From an uncultured Bacteroidales bacterium (lineage in GTDB: Bacteria; Bacteroidota; Bacteroidia; Bacteroidales; UBA932), in assembly GCA_945874815.1 (NCBI GenBank), contig CAMCIE010000010.1:1-14194 (forward strand): 14,194 bases of DNA, read 5' to 3'. This document shows, in pieces, positions 5,923 through 14,194 of the stretch; within the stretch, counting starts at the first letter, position 1, and each line of letters begins with the position of its first letter. Position numbers and translations under genes: made by a program. Under the pieces are notes generated by a model. The model worked only from the letters and a program-made list of their open reading frames with translations, searched no databases and was not told the origin of the DNA.

Positions 5923-6951
5923 TTAATCCTGAACATTTTTCAGCACTTCCCTGATCTTGGCCTCGATTTCTTCGCAAAGCTCGACATTGTCAGTCAAAAG
6001 CTGCTTCACAGCCTCACGTCCCTGAGCAAGCTTGCTGTCACCGTAGCTGAACCATGAACCGCTCTTCTTGATGATGTCATATTCAACTCCAAGGTCTATG
6101 ACCTCGCCAACATGAGAGATACCCTCTCCGAAAACGATGTCGAACTCGGCTTTCTTGAAAGGCGGAGCCATCTTGTTCTTCACAATCTTCACCTTCGTAC
6201 GGTTTCCGAGGGCCTCGTCACCATCCTTGATCTGGGTTGTCCTGCGCACATCCACGCGAACTGAAGCGTAGAATTTGAGCGCATTTCCGCCGGTGGTAGT
6301 CTCCGGGTTGCCGAACATCACGCCAATCTTGTCACGAAGCTGGTTGATGAAAATGCAGCAAGTGTTTGTCTTGCTGATGTTTGCAGTAAGTTTCCTGAGG
6401 GCCTGGCTCATGAGCCTTGCCTGAAGACCCATTTTTGCGTCACCCATTTCACCCTCGATTTCAGCCTTAGGTGTAAGAGCTGCCACAGAGTCGATGACAA
6501 TTATGTCAATAGCTCCGGAACGGATAAGATTATCGGCAATTTCAAGTGCCTGCTCGCCGTTGTCCGGTTGTGAAATCAACAAAGTATCAAGATCTACACC
6601 GAGATTCTTTGCATAAGTGCGGTCGAATGCATGCTCTGCATCAATGATTGCCGCAATGCCTCCCTGTTTCTGTGCCTGGGCAATGGCATGGATGGCAAGA
6701 GTGGTCTTACCGCTGGATTCCGGTCCATAAATCTCGATGACCCTTCCACGTGGGTATCCTCCGATTCCGAGAGCGGCGTCGAGCGCGATTGAACCGCTCG
6801 GAATAACCGAAACCTCCCATTTAGGCTGATCTCCTAACTTCATGATTGTACCTTTGCCATAGTCTTTCTCAATCTTGTCAATCGTCGCCTGCAATGCCTT
6901 GAGTTTCGCAGCATTGACTTCGGTACTTCCCTGTACTTCTTCTTTAGCCAT
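5923..6951 (-). CDS. recA: RecA recombinase
   Basis: This is 342 residues from ATG 6951 ([10 protein letters not shown]...). It catalyses ATP-dependent homologous pairing and strand exchange and acts as co-protease in damage responses. The N-terminal oligomerisation helix is at about 12-32. Walker A GPESSGKT is at 76-83, the catalytic Glu is in DAEHAFD (Glu106), Walker B is IVIDSVAAL (150-158), and DNA-binding loop L1 is near 163-172. L2 spans 203-224 ([20 protein letters not shown]). The C-terminal domain ends in an acidic region ([16 protein letters not shown]) as usual. A longer in-frame start at 7020 would add 23 residues that cover the likely promoter and leader hairpin, so I reject it. 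It diverges from rlmN and ends on the shared terminator. Confidence 0.98.
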   Translation of the reverse strand: MAKEEVQGSTEVNAAKLKALQATIDKIEKDYGKGTIMKLGDQPKWEVSVIPSGSIALDAALGIGGYPRGRVIEIYGPESSGKTTLAIHAIAQAQKQGGIAAIIDAEHAFDRTYAKNLGVDLDTLLISQPDNGEQALEIADNLIRSGAIDIIVIDSVAALTPKAEIEGEMGDAKMGLQARLMSQALRKLTANISKTNTCCIFINQLRDKIGVMFGNPETTTGGNALKFYASVRVDVRRTTQIKDGDEALGNRTKVKIVKNKMAPPFKKAEFDIVFGEGISHVGEVIDLGVEYDIIKKSGSWFSYGDSKLAQGREAVKQLLTDNVELCEEIEAKIREVLKNVQD

Positions 6952-6984
6952 AAATGTGTAAATTTTATAAGTTTGTAAAAATGC

Positions 6985-7004
6985 CGGTGCCTTTTCATGC
7001 ACCG
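6985..7004 (-). promoter_or_regulatory. Hairpin at the predicted 5' end of recA mRNA
   Basis: CGGTGC (6985-6990) pairs with GCACCG (6999-7004) over an 8-nt loop. If the -7 box at 7008-7015 is used, this stem begins almost at the transcript start and about 34 bases before the recA ATG. It could stabilise the mRNA end. This is inferred from position only. Confidence 0.4.
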
Positions 7005-7007
7005 AAG

Positions 7008-7015
7008 CAAAAGTA
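7008..7015 (-). promoter_or_regulatory. -7 box of recA
   Basis: On the minus strand this reads TACTTTTG, an exact TAnnTTTG match. The nearest upstream TTG lies about 24 bases away, longer than the usual 19-21, so the -33 part is weak. I recognise no SOS box. Confidence 0.5.
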
Positions 7016-7050
7016 ATCAAAAAAGCCGATAAATCTGAACAATTTTTGTG

Positions 7051-7058
7051 TATTTTTG
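7051..7058 (+). promoter_or_regulatory. -7 box of the rlmN operon
   Basis: TATTTTTG is an exact TAnnTTTG match and predicts a leader of about 27 nt before ATG 7092. There is no clear TTG at -33. It lies back to back with the recA -7 box in the 140-bp divergent region. Confidence 0.5.
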
Positions 7059-7091
7059 CATCTGTTACTATAGGAAGATTGACATAAGCAG

Positions 7092-8174
7092 ATGATACGA
7101 CTTTTAGGAAAGAATCTGGATGAACTCAAGGCCCTCGTTGCAGAGGAAGGGCTGCCGTCATATACCGCAAAGCAGATTGCCCGATGGCTGTATGTAAGGA
7201 AAGTACGCTCCATCGAAGAGATGACCGACCTGTCAAAGCAGGCCAGAGCCGCCCTCATGCAGAAATATGAAGTGGGCCTGACTGACTATTCACACATCCA
7301 GATTTCGTCAGACGGAACGAAAAAATACCTATTCCCCGTGAAATGCTCCCACAGCAAGGATCTTAACGCCGCCTGCGGAGCCGATGCAGCCATGCCGCTT
7401 GAAGAAGGTGCCATCGAGGCCGTGATGATTCCCGACCAGGACCGTGCAACCCTTTGTGTGTCATCGCAGTCAGGTTGCAAGATGGGATGCCGCTTCTGCA
7501 TGACCGGAAGGCAGGGTTTTCATGGCAACCTTTCCGCCGCCGACATTATCTCACAAATCATTGCCGTGGATGAATCCGACCGTCTGACCAATGCCGTATT
7601 CATGGGCATGGGTGAGCCGTTGGACAATTATGAAAATGTAATCAGGGCAATTGAAATCCTGACTGCAGACTGGGGATTTGCATGGAGCCCGAAGAGGATA
7701 ACTGTCTCAACCATAGGCGTTCTGCCAAATCTGAAACGTTTTTTGGATGAGTCCAAATGCCACCTTGCAGTCAGTCTGCACAATCCTTTCCCGGACGAGA
7801 GGCTTGAGATCATGCCAGTCCAGAAAGCATGGAACATTGCAGACGTGCTGGCCCTTATCAGAAAATATGATTTCACAGGCCAGCGCCGTGTGAGCTTTGA
7901 ATATACGATGTTTGCAGGATTCAACGACACAAAGGTGCATGCAGATGCCCTTGCAAGGATGTTGAAAAATCTCGAATGTCGCGTGAACCTTATCCGTTTC
8001 CACAAGATTCCGGATTTCCCTTATGAAACCTCCCCGGACATAGTCATTGAAAATTTCAAGAAAAGAATGAATAATTCCGGCATAACAACCACAGTCCGCG
8101 CCTCCCGTGGTGAGGACATTCTCGCAGCATGTGGAATGCTTGCCGGAGAACATAAAGCAAAAGGCTCAAAATGA
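7092..8174 (+). CDS. rlmN: 23S rRNA/tRNA adenine-C2 methyltransferase (radical SAM)
   Basis: This is 360 residues, the normal family length. It methylates C2 of A2503 in 23S rRNA (and A37 of some tRNAs) in the cytoplasm, affecting decoding accuracy. The N-terminal accessory domain ([12 protein letters not shown], 23-34) is followed by [19 protein letters not shown]. Cys129, Cys133 and Cys136 form the 4Fe-4S/SAM CxxxCxxC motif, and Cys122 sits where the resolving Cys118 of E. coli RlmN is. GMGEPLDNY binds [18 protein letters not shown] supplies the methyl-carrying Cys347 (E. coli Cys355). Both catalytic cysteines argue for RlmN; Cfr is the alternative but is a less likely fit in this core context. 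The stop overlaps the next start as ATGA (8171-8174), so translation is probably coupled. Confidence 0.97.
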   Translation: MIRLLGKNLDELKALVAEEGLPSYTAKQIARWLYVRKVRSIEEMTDLSKQARAALMQKYEVGLTDYSHIQISSDGTKKYLFPVKCSHSKDLNAACGADAAMPLEEGAIEAVMIPDQDRATLCVSSQSGCKMGCRFCMTGRQGFHGNLSAADIISQIIAVDESDRLTNAVFMGMGEPLDNYENVIRAIEILTADWGFAWSPKRITVSTIGVLPNLKRFLDESKCHLAVSLHNPFPDERLEIMPVQKAWNIADVLALIRKYDFTGQRRVSFEYTMFAGFNDTKVHADALARMLKNLECRVNLIRFHKIPDFPYETSPDIVIENFKKRMNNSGITTTVRASRGEDILAACGMLAGEHKAKGSK

Positions 8175-10567
8175 AAAGATTGACACATATCTTTCTCCTT
8201 GCACTTACATTGTTTGCCATTCTTCCCGAAGGAGTGGCAGCCCGTGGCATAGATCCGGTTGCAGATTCCCTGGCAATCGTGAACATGCGAAAGAAGATGG
8301 ATATTATCCGCGAAGTGCGTCCTACCGTGGCCCTTGTCCTGAGTGGTGGCGGAGCGAAAGGTGCTGCCCATATTGGTGTCATCAGATATGTGGAATCCCT
8401 CGGGATTCCGGTGGATATGGTGCTTGGAACCAGCATGGGTGGCCTTGTGGGCGGTATTTATGCATTGGGATATGACGTTGACCAGATGGAGGCGCTCGTC
8501 AAATCCATAGACTGGAATACCATGCTGACAGACAAACTACCGCGAGAGTATATATCCTACAAATACACGAAATACAGGGAAAAGTACATGCTTTCCATTC
8601 CGTTCTTCTATGACAAGGATTATTTCAAGATGAGAAGAGCGGATGAATACAGATTCGACCCCGTGGCCCAGATGAAGGAAACCCTCCATTTGGGTTCAGA
8701 CAGGGAAAAATCCAATGATCTTGTCGTGAACAACTTGCTGGGAAGCCTTCCGTCAGGTTTCATTTACGGACAACAGGTAACCAACCTTATAAGTTCACTT
8801 ACAGTAGGTTACCAGGATTCTACAGACTTCTCGACATTCCCAATTCCATTTGCCTGCATAGCTGCGGACATGGTTTCCGGGAAGGCCAAGATATGGCATA
8901 GCGGGTGCATCAATGACGCCCTCCGTTCCACGATGTCAATCCCGGGAATCTTCGCACCTGTCAGAATCGACGGAATGGTACTGGTCGATGGCGGACTTCG
9001 TGACAACTATCCTACCGCCCTTGCCCGGGAGATGGGAGCCGACATCATCATCGGTGTGGACCTTTCCCAGCAAAGGAAGACATTCACTCAGATCAATAAC
9101 ATCGGTGACATCATAAATCAGGGCATAGACATGCTCGGTATGGATACTTTCGAAAAGAATGTCCAGATTCCGGATGTCAAGATAAAACCGGACCTGAAGG
9201 AATTCAATATGATGAGTTTCACTCCGGAAAACATCGATACGATAATCGTTAGGGGATACAATGCAGCCGTAGCCCAGGACTCTCTTCTGAGGGAAGTGGC
9301 AAAAATGACATCCAGGCGTTTTGTCAAGACTCCTAAACCGTCAGCCGTATATTTCCAGAAGGATTCCGTTTCAGTGACGGACGTCGAGGTGGCCGGCCTG
9401 CTGCCAAAGGAAAGGGAACTGCTGAAGAAGAAAATGAATTTCAAATACGGACAGAAGATTTCCCATGAAGAGCTGAACAATATGGTCGCCCAGATTTACG
9501 GCACCAATACATACGACTATGTAACCTACAAGCTTCTTGGAAAGCAAGAACCTTATAAGCTTCAGATAGACTGCCGTCAGGGTCCCATCCATCAGTTTGG
9601 ACTCGGAGTTAGGGCTGACACCGAGGAAATCGTGTCGGTGCTCCTGAACCTGGGATACAACACTCACAAGCTCTACGGACATACATTGGATCTTTCGGGC
9701 AAGGTCAGCGCCAATCCTTACGTTACATTCCGCTGGTCCTACGATTCTCCGAAATTTACAACGGTAAATGCTTCCGTATCAGCACGGTGGACGGACCTCA
9801 ACATGCTTAATCTCGGAGACAACAGATTGAGCCTGAGCTTCTTGAACTGCTCCCAGAACTTATACCTTTCCAATCTGAACTGGAAGCTCTTCGCCTTTGA
9901 GTCCGGTATCCGCAACGAGTATATACATATCAAGAACATCAAGGCAACGCAGTTCATCGGAGACTACGACTTCGCCCAGCTTCAGAACGACTTCATATCC
10001 CTATATGCCAAGGCCAGGGCTGATACTTTCGACAACGGATATTTCCCGACAAAAGGGTTTACGGCAGGCGTCTCCTATTCCTGGACCTTTGCCGGTTTCC
10101 CGAACAGATTCAACAACTTCCACACTGTTAATGCATATGCAAAGGTGGTGGTTCCGTTCTGGAATGTATTCTCGTTCATCCCATCATTCAATATCCGTTT
10201 CCTCTTAGGTTCGGAAATTCCGGTTGCATACTTCAACTCCATAGGAGGATCGATGGCATCAAGATACATTGACCAGCAGATGCCTTTCGTCGGCATAACC
10301 AATCTTACGGCGACGGGCAATATCCTGACCGTTTTCCGCACTGATTATCGTGTAAGGATTGCCAAAAACCACTACATCACAGGCATTTTGAACTATGCCC
10401 GTGACAGCAATACATTCAAGGAATATGTGTCCGACAAACTTGGCTATTTCGGTGCAGCCCTAGAATATTCATTTGATTCGATTTTTGGTCCTATCAGTTT
10501 TGATGTCCATTGGTCGAATATTACAAATAAGGCTGGAGTCTATATCAGAGCAGGTTATGATTTCTGA
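8171..10567 (+). CDS. Patatin-like phospholipase fused to POTRA and Omp85 barrel
   Basis: This is 798 residues. A signal peptide (about 1-24, ending GVAA) directs export. The patatin domain (about 52-345) has the oxyanion loop SGGGAKG (58-64), nucleophile Ser88 in GTSMG and catalytic Asp273 in DGGLRDNYP, so the Ser-Asp dyad is intact. Residues about 401-468 look like one POTRA domain (DVEVAGLLPKE ... FKYGQKISHEELNNMVAQ). From about 472 the pattern is that of a BamA/TamA-type outer-membrane barrel, ending in the barrel-type residues RAGYDF with terminal Phe. The layout resembles PlpD-like type Vd proteins but with a Bacteroidota family flavour. It probably acts as a phospholipase or lipid acyl hydrolase on the periplasmic or outer face of the outer membrane; whether the lipase is released is unknown. 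It is second in the rlmN operon. Confidence 0.93.
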   Translation: MKRLTHIFLLALTLFAILPEGVAARGIDPVADSLAIVNMRKKMDIIREVRPTVALVLSGGGAKGAAHIGVIRYVESLGIPVDMVLGTSMGGLVGGIYALGYDVDQMEALVKSIDWNTMLTDKLPREYISYKYTKYREKYMLSIPFFYDKDYFKMRRADEYRFDPVAQMKETLHLGSDREKSNDLVVNNLLGSLPSGFIYGQQVTNLISSLTVGYQDSTDFSTFPIPFACIAADMVSGKAKIWHSGCINDALRSTMSIPGIFAPVRIDGMVLVDGGLRDNYPTALAREMGADIIIGVDLSQQRKTFTQINNIGDIINQGIDMLGMDTFEKNVQIPDVKIKPDLKEFNMMSFTPENIDTIIVRGYNAAVAQDSLLREVAKMTSRRFVKTPKPSAVYFQKDSVSVTDVEVAGLLPKERELLKKKMNFKYGQKISHEELNNMVAQIYGTNTYDYVTYKLLGKQEPYKLQIDCRQGPIHQFGLGVRADTEEIVSVLLNLGYNTHKLYGHTLDLSGKVSANPYVTFRWSYDSPKFTTVNASVSARWTDLNMLNLGDNRLSLSFLNCSQNLYLSNLNWKLFAFESGIRNEYIHIKNIKATQFIGDYDFAQLQNDFISLYAKARADTFDNGYFPTKGFTAGVSYSWTFAGFPNRFNNFHTVNAYAKVVVPFWNVFSFIPSFNIRFLLGSEIPVAYFNSIGGSMASRYIDQQMPFVGITNLTATGNILTVFRTDYRVRIAKNHYITGILNYARDSNTFKEYVSDKLGYFGAALEYSFDSIFGPISFDVHWSNITNKAGVYIRAGYDF

Positions 10568-11054
10568 GGATGGTGCAAGACTCACTCCGGAGCAGGTGAG
10601 AAAGGTGGCAGACAGGCTCAGGAGGCTTTGTTCCCGCCGGGAATATTGTTCGGCAGATGTGATGAAAAAGGCCTTGCAGGCGCTTGAAGGGGATACCGGG
10701 CTTGCTGCCGAGGTTGTCGCCCAGTTGCAGAAGGAGGGCTATGTTGACGATGCAAGATATGCCGAGGCATTTGTCCGGGATAAATCCTCACTTGCCGGAT
10801 GGGGACAGACGAAAATCAGATATATGCTCCGTGCCAGGGGAATCAATCCTGACCTGATAGACAGTGCCATGGCATCAATAGACAGGGGAAGGGCGGACGT
10901 GAAATTGAGGAAACTGATTGAAAATAAATATAATAGCCTCAAAGATGATCCCCAATGCCGCCTGAAGTTGCTCAGGTACGTTCTCGGAAGGGGATATGCC
11001 TATGAGGAAGCGAATTGTGTGATTAACAATATTTTGGAAGGAAAAAACAAATAA
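10557..11054 (+). CDS. recX: Regulatory protein RecX
   Basis: This is 165 residues from ATG 10557, which lies 11 bp inside the end of the patatin/Omp85 gene; earlier in-frame starts run only through that gene. RecX binds RecA filaments in the cytoplasm and modulates their growth. Family features include LCSRREYCSADVMKKAL, LQKEGYVDDARYAEAFVRDK and GWGQTKIRYMLRARGI, followed by a C-terminal three-helix repeat ending YVLGRGYAYEEANCVI. Length is usual. In many bacteria recX directly follows recA; here it is in the operon divergent from recA, about 3.6 kb away. It ends 11 bp before the DUF4954 start, so these genes are probably cotranscribed. Confidence 0.93.
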   Translation: MISEDGARLTPEQVRKVADRLRRLCSRREYCSADVMKKALQALEGDTGLAAEVVAQLQKEGYVDDARYAEAFVRDKSSLAGWGQTKIRYMLRARGINPDLIDSAMASIDRGRADVKLRKLIENKYNSLKDDPQCRLKLLRYVLGRGYAYEEANCVINNILEGKNK

Positions 11055-11065
11055 TTGAATTGTTT

Positions 11066-13054
11066 ATGGATAATTACAGAAAACTCAGTCTCGGGGAAAT
11101 TGAAGTCCTCAAGGCTAATCTTTGCTTTTGCACCGACTGGTCGGAAATTGAAGTCACTGATGGATTCTCCCCTGAATATGTCCATCATACAAGATTTTCC
11201 GGCAAGATTCGCCTGGGAGCATTCAACAAGGAATTCTCCCTTCCGGGAGGGATGAAGAAGCATTCCGGCCTATTCCACACAACCCTTCATAACGTTACGG
11301 TTGGAGATGACTGCTGTATTGAAAATGTCAAGAATTACATTGCCAATTATACCATAGGTCATGACACCTTCATCGAGAACGTGGATATCATTCTTGTTGA
11401 CGGACTCACCAGTTTCGGAAACGGTGTGGAGGTGGCCGTACTGAATGAAACAGGAGGACGTGAGGTGATGATATATGACAGACTGTCGGCTCAGGCAGCT
11501 TATGTCATGGCTCTCTACCGTCACCGTCCGGCTTTGGTGGAAAGTCTTCGCAAGATGATAACTGATTATGTATCAAAGATTTCATCTGAAATGGGATGTA
11601 TCGGTTCGAATGTTACCATCGCCGATACCGGCTATATCAAGAATGTCAGGGTCGGGGATTGGTGCAAGATTGAAGGAGCATCCCGACTTAAAAATGGCAG
11701 CATAAACAGCAATGAGTTTGCCCCTGTGCATATCGGAGTGGGTGTCATTGGCGATGATTTCATCATCTCAAGCGGATCAAGCGTCGAGGACGGAGTAACA
11801 TTCTCCCGCTGCTTCATCGGACAGGCTTGCCACCTTGGCCATAATTATTCGGCGTCGGATTCCCTCTTCTTCAGCAACTGCCAGGGTGAAAACGGTGAGG
11901 CTTGTGCCATCTTCGCGGGACCATATACGGTAACCCACCATAAATCAACGCTTCTGATAGCCGGTATGTTCTCATTCATGAATGCCGGTTCCGGATCGAA
12001 CCAGTCCAACCACATGTATAAATTGGGACCTATCCATCAGGGTATCATGGAAAGGGGAGCCAAAACGTCTTCCGATTCATACATTCTCTGGCCTGCCAAG
12101 GTGGGTGCATTCTCCCTTGTCATGGGACGACATGTCAGCCATCAGGACACATCCGATCTGCCATTCTCCTATCTTATTGAGCAGCAGAGTACTTCCTTTA
12201 TCATGCCGGGAGCAAACCTGAAGAGTGTAGGTACTATCCGCGATGCCAAAAAGTGGCCCGGAAGGGATAAAAGAAAGGACCCGGACAAACTCGACAGCAT
12301 CAACTACAACCTTCTCAGTCCTTTCACCATCCAGAAGATGCTCAAGGCTGTGGATATCCTGAAAGACCTTCAGCGCATATCCGGAGAGACTTCGGATGCC
12401 TACACCTTCCAGAGCGGCAAGATTAAGAGGTCGTCTTTGTTGAATGGTCTCAAATATTACGGTATGGCTATAGATAAATTCCTTGGCAACTCTCTGATTT
12501 CCAGGATTATGTCTTCTGAATCAAAGGACCTGGAAAGCTTGCGGGCACATCTGGAGCCAAAGTCTGTCTATGGTCAGGGAGACTGGGTTGACCTTGCGGG
12601 AATGATTGCTCCAAAGAAAGCCGTGAGCGATGTTCTGGACGATGTCGAAAATGGAACCCTTTCCGATGTCGATGCCCTCAATGCAAGATTCGCTGCCATC
12701 CATGGAGCATATTATGAGTATGAATGGACTTGGGCGAGCCATGTCATCGAGTCTTATTATGGCATTGAGCTTTCAACCGTCACACCTGAGCAGCTTGCAG
12801 CCATTGTCCGTCGCTGGAAGGATTCTGTAATAGGAATTGACAATATGGTTTATGCCGATGCCGGCAAAGAGTTCTCTCTCAGTGCTATGACAAGTTTCGG
12901 TGCGGACGGAGACCATGACCAGAGGGCTAGAGACTTTGAACAGGTACGCGGTTCAGTGTTTGAAGCTGACCCATTCGTCAAATCCGTGAGGGAGCATATC
13001 CGTGTCAAATCTGCATTGGCAGATACTGTCCTTGGGATTATATCCGCTTTGTAA
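11066..13054 (+). CDS. DUF4954 family protein with left-handed beta-helix
   Basis: This is 662 residues from ATG 11066; a TTG two codons earlier is possible but unneeded. It closely follows the DUF4954 pattern of Bacteroidota. The start carries LSLGEIEVLKANLCFCTDWSEIEV-like sequence (DWSEIEV at about 26-32), then LPGGMKKHSGL, VGDDCCIENVKNYIANY and ETGGREV. Hexapeptide-repeat stretches (for example VTIADTGYIKNVRVGDWCKI and IGDDFIISSGSSVEDG) predict a left-handed beta-helix as in acyl- and nucleotidyltransferases. FSFMNAGSGSNQSNHMYKLG is a strongly conserved block. The C-terminal ~230 residues are mostly helical. Databases often label these as sugar-nucleotide transferase-like, but I see no nucleotidyltransferase signature, so the reaction is unknown. 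No signal peptide is present. It is last in the rlmN operon, before a strong terminator. Confidence 0.92.
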   Translation: MDNYRKLSLGEIEVLKANLCFCTDWSEIEVTDGFSPEYVHHTRFSGKIRLGAFNKEFSLPGGMKKHSGLFHTTLHNVTVGDDCCIENVKNYIANYTIGHDTFIENVDIILVDGLTSFGNGVEVAVLNETGGREVMIYDRLSAQAAYVMALYRHRPALVESLRKMITDYVSKISSEMGCIGSNVTIADTGYIKNVRVGDWCKIEGASRLKNGSINSNEFAPVHIGVGVIGDDFIISSGSSVEDGVTFSRCFIGQACHLGHNYSASDSLFFSNCQGENGEACAIFAGPYTVTHHKSTLLIAGMFSFMNAGSGSNQSNHMYKLGPIHQGIMERGAKTSSDSYILWPAKVGAFSLVMGRHVSHQDTSDLPFSYLIEQQSTSFIMPGANLKSVGTIRDAKKWPGRDKRKDPDKLDSINYNLLSPFTIQKMLKAVDILKDLQRISGETSDAYTFQSGKIKRSSLLNGLKYYGMAIDKFLGNSLISRIMSSESKDLESLRAHLEPKSVYGQGDWVDLAGMIAPKKAVSDVLDDVENGTLSDVDALNARFAAIHGAYYEYEWTWASHVIESYYGIELSTVTPEQLAAIVRRWKDSVIGIDNMVYADAGKEFSLSAMTSFGADGDHDQRARDFEQVRGSVFEADPFVKSVREHIRVKSALADTVLGIISAL

Positions 13055-13084
13055 TTTCCGCATACGGAATGCTGTTCCGTTTAT

Positions 13085-13127
13085 ACAAAAAAAGCTGACA
13101 AGATGAACTCCTGTCAGCTTTTTTGTA
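13085..13127. terminator. Bidirectional terminator between the DUF4954 gene and dnaK
   Basis: AAAAAAGCTGACA (13088-13100) pairs with TGTCAGCTTTTTT (13112-13124) around an 11-nt loop. The T-run serves the rightward rlmN operon and the A-run serves the leftward dnaK transcript. Immediately before it, 13056-13080 can form either TTCCG/CGGAA (13056-13060 with 13065-13069) or ACGGAA/TTCCGT (13064-13069 with 13075-13080). Confidence 0.92.
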
Positions 13128-13136
13128 TTGAGTTGA

Positions 13137-14194
13137 TTACTGTTCGTCAACATTGTTGTCCGGACCCTGAGGACCAGGCTGAGGACCACCCTGGAAAGGA
13201 CCCTGAGGACCTGCCTGACCACCCTGAGCAGCCTTGGCCATATCCTCTGAAGCAGCATGCCATGCAGCCTCAAGTTCAGAATTGTATCTGTCGATGTCAC
13301 CGAGATTCTGGTTCTTCACAGCCTCTTTGAGGTTGTTCATTGCAGACTCGATAGCGCCTTTCTTGTCAGCAGGAATCTTGTCGCCGTACTCCTTGAGGTT
13401 CTTCTCTGTCTGGAAACACATTGCATCAGCATTGTTGATCTTGTCGATGCGCTCTTTCTCAGCCTTGTCGGCAGCCTCGTTGGCCTTTGCCTCGTCCCTC
13501 ATTCTCTGAATCTCGTCCTCAGAAAGTCCTGAAGAAGCTTCGATACGGATGTTCTGCTCCTTGCCTGTTGCCTTATCCTTTGCAGATACGTTGAGGATAC
13601 CGTTGGCATCAATGTCGAAGGTTACCTCGATCTGAGGAATTCCTCTTGGAGCCGGTGCGATACCGTCAAGGATGAACTTGCCGATGAGCTTGTTGTCCTT
13701 AGCCATAGGACGCTCACCCTGAAGTACATGCACGTCAACTGCAGGCTGGTTGTCAGCGGCTGTTGAGAATACCTGTGACTTCTTGGTAGGGATGGTAGTG
13801 TTTGCATCGATGAGCTTGGTCATTACACCGCCGAGTGTCTCGATACCGAGTGAAAGCGGAGTGACATCGAGAAGAAGCACATCTTTCACATCACCTGCAA
13901 GCACACCGCCCTGGATTGCTGCACCTACTGCAACGACTTCGTCAGGGTTTACGCTCTTGTTAGGAGTCTTGCCGAAGAATTTCTCAACGATGGCCTGGAT
14001 TGCAGGGATACGGGTTGAACCGCCCACGAGGAGAACTTCGTCAATGTCCGATGCACTGAGTCCTGCATCTGAAAGGGCTTTGCGGCATGGCTCGACTGTT
14101 CTCTGGATGAGGTTGTCTGCAAGCTGCTCGAACTTAGCTCTTGACAGGGTCTTGACGAGGTGTTTAGGAACTCCGTCAACCGGCATGATATACG
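13137..14194 (-). CDS. dnaK: Chaperone DnaK (Hsp70), C-terminal part; 5' end outside window
   Basis: The minus-strand frame is open to the right edge and ends at TAA 13137, giving about 352 visible residues. The part seen starts late in the ATPase domain ([23 protein letters not shown]), then [16 protein letters not shown] and [17 protein letters not shown]. The interdomain linker [16 protein letters not shown] follows. The beta substrate-binding domain contains [18 protein letters not shown] and [19 protein letters not shown]. The helical lid ends in a Gly/Gln/Pro-rich tail and PDNNVDEQ, a variant of the acidic EEVD-like end. DnaK refolds proteins in an ATP cycle with DnaJ and GrpE. The Met at 14186 is internal, since coding sequence continues upstream of it. 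It is convergent with the rlmN operon across a shared terminator. Confidence 0.97.
   Translation of the reverse strand, partial: YIMPVDGVPKHLVKTLSRAKFEQLADNLIQRTVEPCRKALSDAGLSASDIDEVLLVGGSTRIPAIQAIVEKFFGKTPNKSVNPDEVVAVGAAIQGGVLAGDVKDVLLLDVTPLSLGIETLGGVMTKLIDANTTIPTKKSQVFSTAADNQPAVDVHVLQGERPMAKDNKLIGKFILDGIAPAPRGIPQIEVTFDIDANGILNVSAKDKATGKEQNIRIEASSGLSEDEIQRMRDEAKANEAADKAEKERIDKINNADAMCFQTEKNLKEYGDKIPADKKGAIESAMNNLKEAVKNQNLGDIDRYNSELEAAWHAASEDMAKAAQGGQAGPQGPFQGGPQPGPQGPDNNVDEQ

Noticed and set aside
6952..7020. Longer RecA start
   Set aside because: The extra 23 residues cover the -7 box and leader hairpin, and RecA proteins normally begin near MAKEE here.
8107..8475. Plus-strand frame spanning the rlmN-patatin junction
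   Set aside because: Both flanking genes are fully explained in other frames; the product is Cys/Arg/Trp-rich and not protein-like.
10473..10556. Longer RecX start inside the patatin/Omp85 gene
   Set aside because: Those codons belong to the last barrel strands of the upstream gene in another frame; RecX similarity starts after 10557.

Overview
The window looks like chromosomal DNA of a Bacteroidales bacterium (phylum Bacteroidota). The reasons are the gene content: a DUF4954 left-handed beta-helix protein, a DUF4369-type thioredoxin lipoprotein, a patatin fused to an Omp85 barrel, and Bacteroides-like RecA and DnaK. There are also promoter elements of the Bacteroidota form TTG-N19-TAnnTTTG and almost no Shine-Dalgarno sites. 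I cannot assign a genus.

Positions 1-2530 are the accessory-looking part. A long minus-strand gene (1-1500, running off the left edge) encodes an AlbA_2/ATPase/winged-helix regulator with a 12-bp tandem repeat in its linker. Next, also on the minus strand, is a rhodanese lipoprotein whose C-terminus looks frameshifted. Upstream of it lies a cluster of inverted repeats (2115-2264), one of which covers the rhodanese start codon. At 2531-2620 there is a clear Bacteroidota promoter followed by only the first 29 codons of a BlaI/MecI-type repressor. This appears to be the scar of a lost blaI-blaR1 pair. A plus-strand thioredoxin-fold lipoprotein gene (2677-3843) now stands directly behind it.

Positions 3844-5925 hold a small unassigned minus-strand ORF, a minus-strand YitT-family membrane protein and a divergent plus-strand metallophosphoesterase lipoprotein. 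The latter ends at a perfect 12-bp bidirectional terminator shared with recA.

Positions 5923-13127 are core genome. recA (minus) diverges from a tightly packed plus-strand cluster rlmN - patatin/Omp85 - recX - DUF4954. The first two junctions overlap (4 bp and 11 bp) and the last gap is 11 bp, so one transcript is likely. recX, the RecA modulator, therefore lies in the operon facing away from recA rather than behind it. A second bidirectional terminator separates DUF4954 from the convergent 3' part of dnaK, which runs off the right edge.

I see no tRNA, rRNA, CRISPR array, transposase or phage gene, and no convincing new multi-gene system. The items most worth a second look are the competing hairpins at the rhodanese start codon, the frameshift in that gene, the blaI remnant with its intact promoter, and the in-frame repeat in the AlbA_2 regulator.
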